From contig NZ_JAODBU010000002.1 of the NCBI RefSeq assembly GCF_025336545.1, positions 62,001-126,000 on the forward strand: DNA of 64,000 nucleotides. Direction: 5' to 3'. The notes under the pieces were generated by a model, which did not search any database, had not been told where the DNA came from, and saw only the letters and a program-made list of their open reading frames with translations. Below are positions 61,002 through 64,000 of the stretch, in pieces; the first letter of the stretch is position 1, and every line of letters begins with the position of its first letter. The translations under genes and the position numbers were made by a program. The DNA is from Eubacterium_U album. GTDB lineage: Bacteria > Bacillota > Clostridia > Lachnospirales > Lachnospiraceae.

Positions 61002-61750
61002 ACATTAAACTCCTTTCTGCCTGTTATTTTATGAATTAATTCTGCAACCTGTTTAAATAACCATGGCAAAAATTTAATACAAAACAACGCTTCCGGTATT
61101 ACTAACAATATTGCTACACCAAATAAAATTAATCCTATTCCCATAAGCAATACTGATGTTGCAAATCCATACCCTGAAACTATTGCAACTATAATTAATG
61201 AGATTCCTGCTACTCCTAATCCAATTATAGTACCACCAAGTCCACACACAATGCCAATGATAGTTCCTAAAATTCCAAGAATTATTCCACTCCATATTGG
61301 GAATGTAACTGCCGCAATTATGATAGCAACAATTATTTTAATTGCTCTTTCATCATTTTTCTTATTGTATTGTCCTGCATTATTATATTCATATTGTGCT
61401 GTATTTTGAGAATTATTATATGAATACTGTCCTGCATTTTGACTATTATTATAGCTATTGCCGGTATTTTGATTTGTATTGTATGAACCACTTGTATTAT
61501 CTCTATTATAAGTTCCACCTACATTAATATTTTCACTGGTTATATTCTCTCCGCTATTAATGCTTTTCTTTAATCTCATCGCTATCTGTTCAGGTGTTCC
61601 TACACTTTCAGGTACAACCATATCTTCCGTGATTCCTGCATCATCAAAATATTCTTTATAATAACTTAAAGCATCATATCTATCATTAAAAGAAACATCT
61701 GATAACATTTTTTCTAATATTTCCATAAAAACTTTTCTAGTCATTTTCAT
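60998..61750 (-). CDS. DUF1700 membrane protein with Asn/Gln-rich repeats
   Basis: A 250-aa protein. The N-terminus is a DUF1700/HAAS-type helical domain (about residues 1-65, LEKMLSDVSFNDRYDALSYY). A Tyr/Asn/Gln/Gly-rich linker (about 75-130) follows with near-repeats NNSQNAGQYSY and NNSQNTAQYEY, and then four membrane segments. The HAAS domain probably contacts the PadR regulator encoded upstream, whose gene overlaps by 14 bases. The low-complexity linker is longer than I expect for the family. Confidence 0.85.
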   Translation of the reverse strand: MKMTRKVFMEILEKMLSDVSFNDRYDALSYYKEYFDDAGITEDMVVPESVGTPEQIAMRLKKSINSGENITSENINVGGTYNRDNTSGSYNTNQNTGNSYNNSQNAGQYSYNNSQNTAQYEYNNAGQYNKKNDERAIKIIVAIIIAAVTFPIWSGIILGILGTIIGIVCGLGGTIIGLGVAGISLIIVAIVSGYGFATSVLLMGIGLILFGVAILLVIPEALFCIKFLPWLFKQVAELIHKITGRKEFNV

Positions 61751-62075
61751 TTCCTCCTATTTCTCTATATTCAAATAAATCTGTTATTTTCTTAGAATAA
61801 TTACCCCATTCCTTCACATACATATTTAACTTTTCTCTTCCGGTTTCAGTAATCTTGTAATATCTTCTATTTCTTCCATCTATGGCTTTATCATACAATT
61901 CAAAATAACCTTCTTTTTGTAATCGTCTAAGCACCGGATACAACGTTGATTCAGATACACTAAGAACACTTCTAACATCCTGGGTTATCTTATATCCATA
62001 AGTTCCATCCTTTTCCTTCGATACAACGGCTAATACTATTGCATCCAATAAAGCAGCTCCTGTATTAAATATCAT
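61737..62075 (-). CDS. PadR family transcriptional regulator
   Basis: A 112-aa PadR regulator with the winged helix YGYKITQDVRSVLSVSESTLYPVLRRLQKEGYFE (residues about 25-60; key part SESTLYPVLRRL) and a wing with GRNRRYYKITETG, followed by a short C-terminal helix, so it belongs to the small PadR-s2 type. It heads the PadR-DUF1700-DUF4097 operon, overlapping the next gene, and probably represses its own promoter. GGAGG precedes the start. Confidence 0.94.
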   Translation of the reverse strand: MIFNTGAALLDAIVLAVVSKEKDGTYGYKITQDVRSVLSVSESTLYPVLRRLQKEGYFELYDKAIDGRNRRYYKITETGREKLNMYVKEWGNYSKKITDLFEYREIGGNEND

Positions 62076-62106
62076 AGATACTCCTCCATATTATTTCTTT
62101 TTTTAT

Positions 62107-62135
62107 ATTATATGTCGTATAGTATTGTATGTCAA
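62107..62135 (-). promoter_or_regulatory. Consensus sigma-A promoter of the PadR operon
   Basis: TTGACA and TATAAT, both perfect consensus, with a 17-bp spacer. Just upstream lies the palindrome ACATAATATGT (62139-62149 region), and ATAC/GTAT repeats surround the -35 and spacer; these may be the PadR operator. Confidence 0.85.
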
Positions 62136-62283
62136 CTACATATTATGTGATACAAAATAACCAGGAATAAAATTTTTCAGTTTTTTTCTAAAAAATGCAA
62201 TCATTTGTTAAATGTATTATAACTAAAAACTCGCAACTCTAATTTAATGTAATTATATAATTCACAGTTTCTATAACAATAAT

Positions 62284-62364
62284 AAAAGCGTAGCTGTTGT
62301 TCCAACCTACAATTGTCAGATTTTTGTCTAACTTTTTAGGTTTGGTCTAAACCACTACGCTATA
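62284..62364 (-). terminator. Terminator of the amino acid ABC transporter operon
   Basis: On the minus strand AGCGTAG pairs with CTACGCT, and inside this AACCTA pairs with TAGGTT; a separate GGTTTAGACC hairpin begins it. TTTTATT follows. Confidence 0.7.
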
Positions 62365-62383
62365 ACTTTTATATTTATTAAAT

Positions 62384-63142
62384 TTACAAATTTCTGTATT
62401 TACCAAGAAACTCTTTTGTTCTCTGATTTTCTGATGCAAATACCTCTTGCGGTGTTCCATCTTCTACAATAACGCCATGTTCCATAAATATAATTCTATT
62501 TGAAACTTCTTTTGCAAATGACATTTCATGAGTAACTATAACCATTGTCATATGTTCATCTGCCAATTCTTTTATAACTTTAAGAATTTCCTGCGTCAAC
62601 TCGGGATCAAGAGCTGATGTTGGTTCATCAAAAAACAAAATATCCGGTTTCATTGCAAGTGCTCTTACAATAGAAACTCTTTGCTGCTGACCACCTGATA
62701 ACTGACATGGATAAGAATCTTTCTTATCTGCTATACCCATTTTTTCAAGCAATTCCATCGCAGTCTTTTCAACTTCTGCCCTATCTCTTTTTTGTACATG
62801 AATTGGTGCATCAATAACATTTTTCCATACTGAATAATGTGGAAAAAGATTGAAATTCTGAAATACAAGCCCAAATGAATCTCTGATTTTCTTTAATTCA
62901 TTTTTCTTTGCATACATTACTTTGCCATTATGTGTATCAGCCATCACATCATTATTATATGTTATTTTTCCACCATCAATTTTTTCCAAATTAACTGCAC
63001 ATCTTAATAATGTTGACTTTCCTGAACCTGACGGTCCAATGATAGACAATACTTCACCTTTATTAACTGAAAGGGAAATGTCTTTTAACACTTCTAAATC
63101 ACCAAAGTGTTTCTGAATATTATTCATTTCTAAAACGCTCAT
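62384..63142 (-). CDS. glnQ: Polar amino acid ABC transporter ATPase (GlnQ-like)
   Basis: A 252-aa ABC ATPase with Walker A IGPSGSGKST, Q-loop VFQNFNLFPHYSV, signature LSGGQQQR and Walker B ILFFDEPTSALDPEL followed by the switch His in VTHEMSFAKEV. This order, and NLFPH in particular, is typical of the polar amino acid (glutamine, cystine, arginine) uptake class. It is the last gene of a binding protein-permease-ATPase operon. The exact substrate is not clear. Confidence 0.95.
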   Translation of the reverse strand: MSVLEMNNIQKHFGDLEVLKDISLSVNKGEVLSIIGPSGSGKSTLLRCAVNLEKIDGGKITYNNDVMADTHNGKVMYAKKNELKKIRDSFGLVFQNFNLFPHYSVWKNVIDAPIHVQKRDRAEVEKTAMELLEKMGIADKKDSYPCQLSGGQQQRVSIVRALAMKPDILFFDEPTSALDPELTQEILKVIKELADEHMTMVIVTHEMSFAKEVSNRIIFMEHGVIVEDGTPQEVFASENQRTKEFLGKYRNL

Positions 63143-63151
63143 ATTCCCCTC

Positions 63152-63841
63152 CTATTTGTAATAATTTAATTTCTTTTCTGCAAAGTTCATTACCCATGCA
63201 ACTACACTATTAAAAATAAAATAGAACACACCTGCAATAATAAATGGTGTAAAACTTGTATTAGATGATGCAATCTGCTTTGCTACTGTAAACATTTCCA
63301 AATAAGCAATTGAGAATGCAAGTGAAGTATCCTTTACAAGACATATTACTTCATTTGTAATTGATGGAAGAATTCTTTTAATAACCTGCGGTAAAATTAT
63401 TTTAAAGAATGTCTGTGCCTTATTATATCCAAGTAATCTTGCTGCCTCATATTGTCCAACAGGCATCGATTCAATACCTGAACGATATATTTCTGCAAAA
63501 TAAGCTGCATAATTTAAGGCAAATGCAACTATTATGGCAATAAATCTGTAACTTCTTGGTATACGAATATGAAGTAAATAATTAGGTCCAAAATAAATTG
63601 CCATTACCTGCAACATCAATGGAGTTCCTCTCATTATTGCTATGTACACTGTTACTATATATCTTAATATTCTGTTTTTTGCCATTCTGCCAAATGCAAT
63701 AACCAAACCAAGCGGTAATGAAAACAGAAGGGTTAGAAAAAATATTTTTAATGTTTCTACCATACCTTCTGACATCTTAGATATCATCATATCCAATGGC
63801 ATTTTTGCTGCTAACAACATCATTCCTGTTTGTAAAGTCAT
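63152..63841 (-). CDS. Polar amino acid ABC transporter permease
   Basis: A 229-aa permease with about five membrane segments and the conserved EAA loop QYEAARLLGYNKAQTFFKII, preceded by RGTPLMLQ, both typical of the HisM/GlnP class. GGAGG precedes the ATG, and 9 nt separate its stop from the ATPase gene. It should form the membrane dimer for the adjacent ATPase. Confidence 0.95.
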   Translation of the reverse strand: MTLQTGMMLLAAKMPLDMMISKMSEGMVETLKIFFLTLLFSLPLGLVIAFGRMAKNRILRYIVTVYIAIMRGTPLMLQVMAIYFGPNYLLHIRIPRSYRFIAIIVAFALNYAAYFAEIYRSGIESMPVGQYEAARLLGYNKAQTFFKIILPQVIKRILPSITNEVICLVKDTSLAFSIAYLEMFTVAKQIASSNTSFTPFIIAGVFYFIFNSVVAWVMNFAEKKLNYYK

Positions 63842-63864
63842 TATTTCCTCCAGATTATCTTAGA

Positions 63865-64000
63865 TTATTCTCCTAAGCAAATCATATCATCAATTCCATA
63901 TTTTTCAGCAAGTTTTGTTACTGTTCCGTCTTCATACAACTTCTTAATATCTGCATTCACCTTATCTCTAAGTTCAGTATTACCTTTCTTAAATCCAATT
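63865..64000 (-). CDS. Amino acid ABC transporter substrate-binding protein, C-terminal end (cut by window edge)
   Basis: Only the last 45 codons are inside the window: IGFKKGNTELRDKVNADIKK, then LYEDGTVTKLAEKYGI and a short end. This is the C-terminal lobe of a family 3 extracellular solute-binding protein. The stop lies 23 nt before the permease start, so it is the first gene of the operon. The N-terminus, with the lipoprotein signal, is outside the window. Confidence 0.88.
   Translation of the reverse strand, partial: IGFKKGNTELRDKVNADIKKLYEDGTVTKLAEKYGIDDMICLGE

Noticed and set aside
1..64000. CRISPR array, tRNA, rRNA, insertion sequence or prophage
   Set aside because: No regularly spaced direct repeats, no cloverleaf-like tRNA ends or rRNA segments, and no transposase, integrase or phage structural genes were recognised.

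Overview
The window is a low-GC, AT-rich Firmicutes chromosome segment, most likely from an anaerobic member of the Lachnospiraceae (Clostridia). The evidence is a FprA-type diiron flavoprotein, a SpoVB-like flippase, the secG-rnr-smpB and gap-pgk-tpiA-gpmI-eno clusters, Lachnospiraceae-type small families (DUF6472-, DUF3877- and DUF6583-like), strong GGAGG ribosome binding sites and sigma-A promoters with 17-bp spacers. I cannot name the species. I saw no rRNA, tRNA, CRISPR array, transposase or prophage gene. Most genes lie on the minus strand.

Layout. 1-3.7 kb: the 5' part of cstA behind a T-box leader, cutC, a relic of a DUF3737-like gene, a CIRCE-controlled hsp20, and a hairpin-rich element with a small ORF. 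3.7-13.1 kb: acylphosphatase, a DUF1275 membrane protein, mgtE behind a long structured leader, a CLC-F-type antiporter, two MATE exporters (one in a MarR-MATE operon with a dyad in its promoter), an acetyltransferase and a Nudix-like protein. 13.4-18.9 kb: a secreted amidase and a P-type ATPase controlled by a yybP-ykoY (Mn2+) riboswitch. 18.9-26.3 kb: an accessory island with an HpaII-like restriction enzyme, a C5 methyltransferase, Vsr, an XRE regulator, a possible PD-(D/E)XK protein, a membrane M48-like peptidase and a Lon-like ATPase without a protease domain. 26.5-35.9 kb: flavodiiron protein, DegV, HflX, a thioredoxin-fold protein without a CxxC, a third MATE and a PAP2 phosphatase with a DUF6472 microprotein. 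36-41 kb: an aminotransferase and secG-rnr-smpB. 41-49 kb: glycolysis (eno, gpmI, tpiA, pgk, gap) with a secreted beta-helix protein embedded in it. 49.5-54.9 kb: a PHP phosphoesterase, an SGNH-MBOAT-SGNH surface O-acylation cassette and a cysteine desulfurase. 55-64 kb: a flippase, a heterodimeric ABC exporter, a PadR-DUF1700-DUF4097 operon, and a polar amino acid ABC importer cut by the window end.

The most striking points are regulatory. Four related elements of about 70-90 nt sit in the same orientation 13-19 nt before the start codons of four unrelated genes (acetyltransferase, amidase, MATE, secG). A leader before mgtE has a 16-bp stem and two mutually exclusive pairings consistent with an attenuating riboswitch, yet does not match the M-box I know. 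A T-box precedes cstA, and two nested-palindrome elements resemble MITEs. The metal and ion genes (mgtE, CLC-F, Mn-riboswitch ATPase) and the drug exporters give the first 19 kb a transport and homeostasis character. The 18.9-24.6 kb stretch looks like a transferred defence island.
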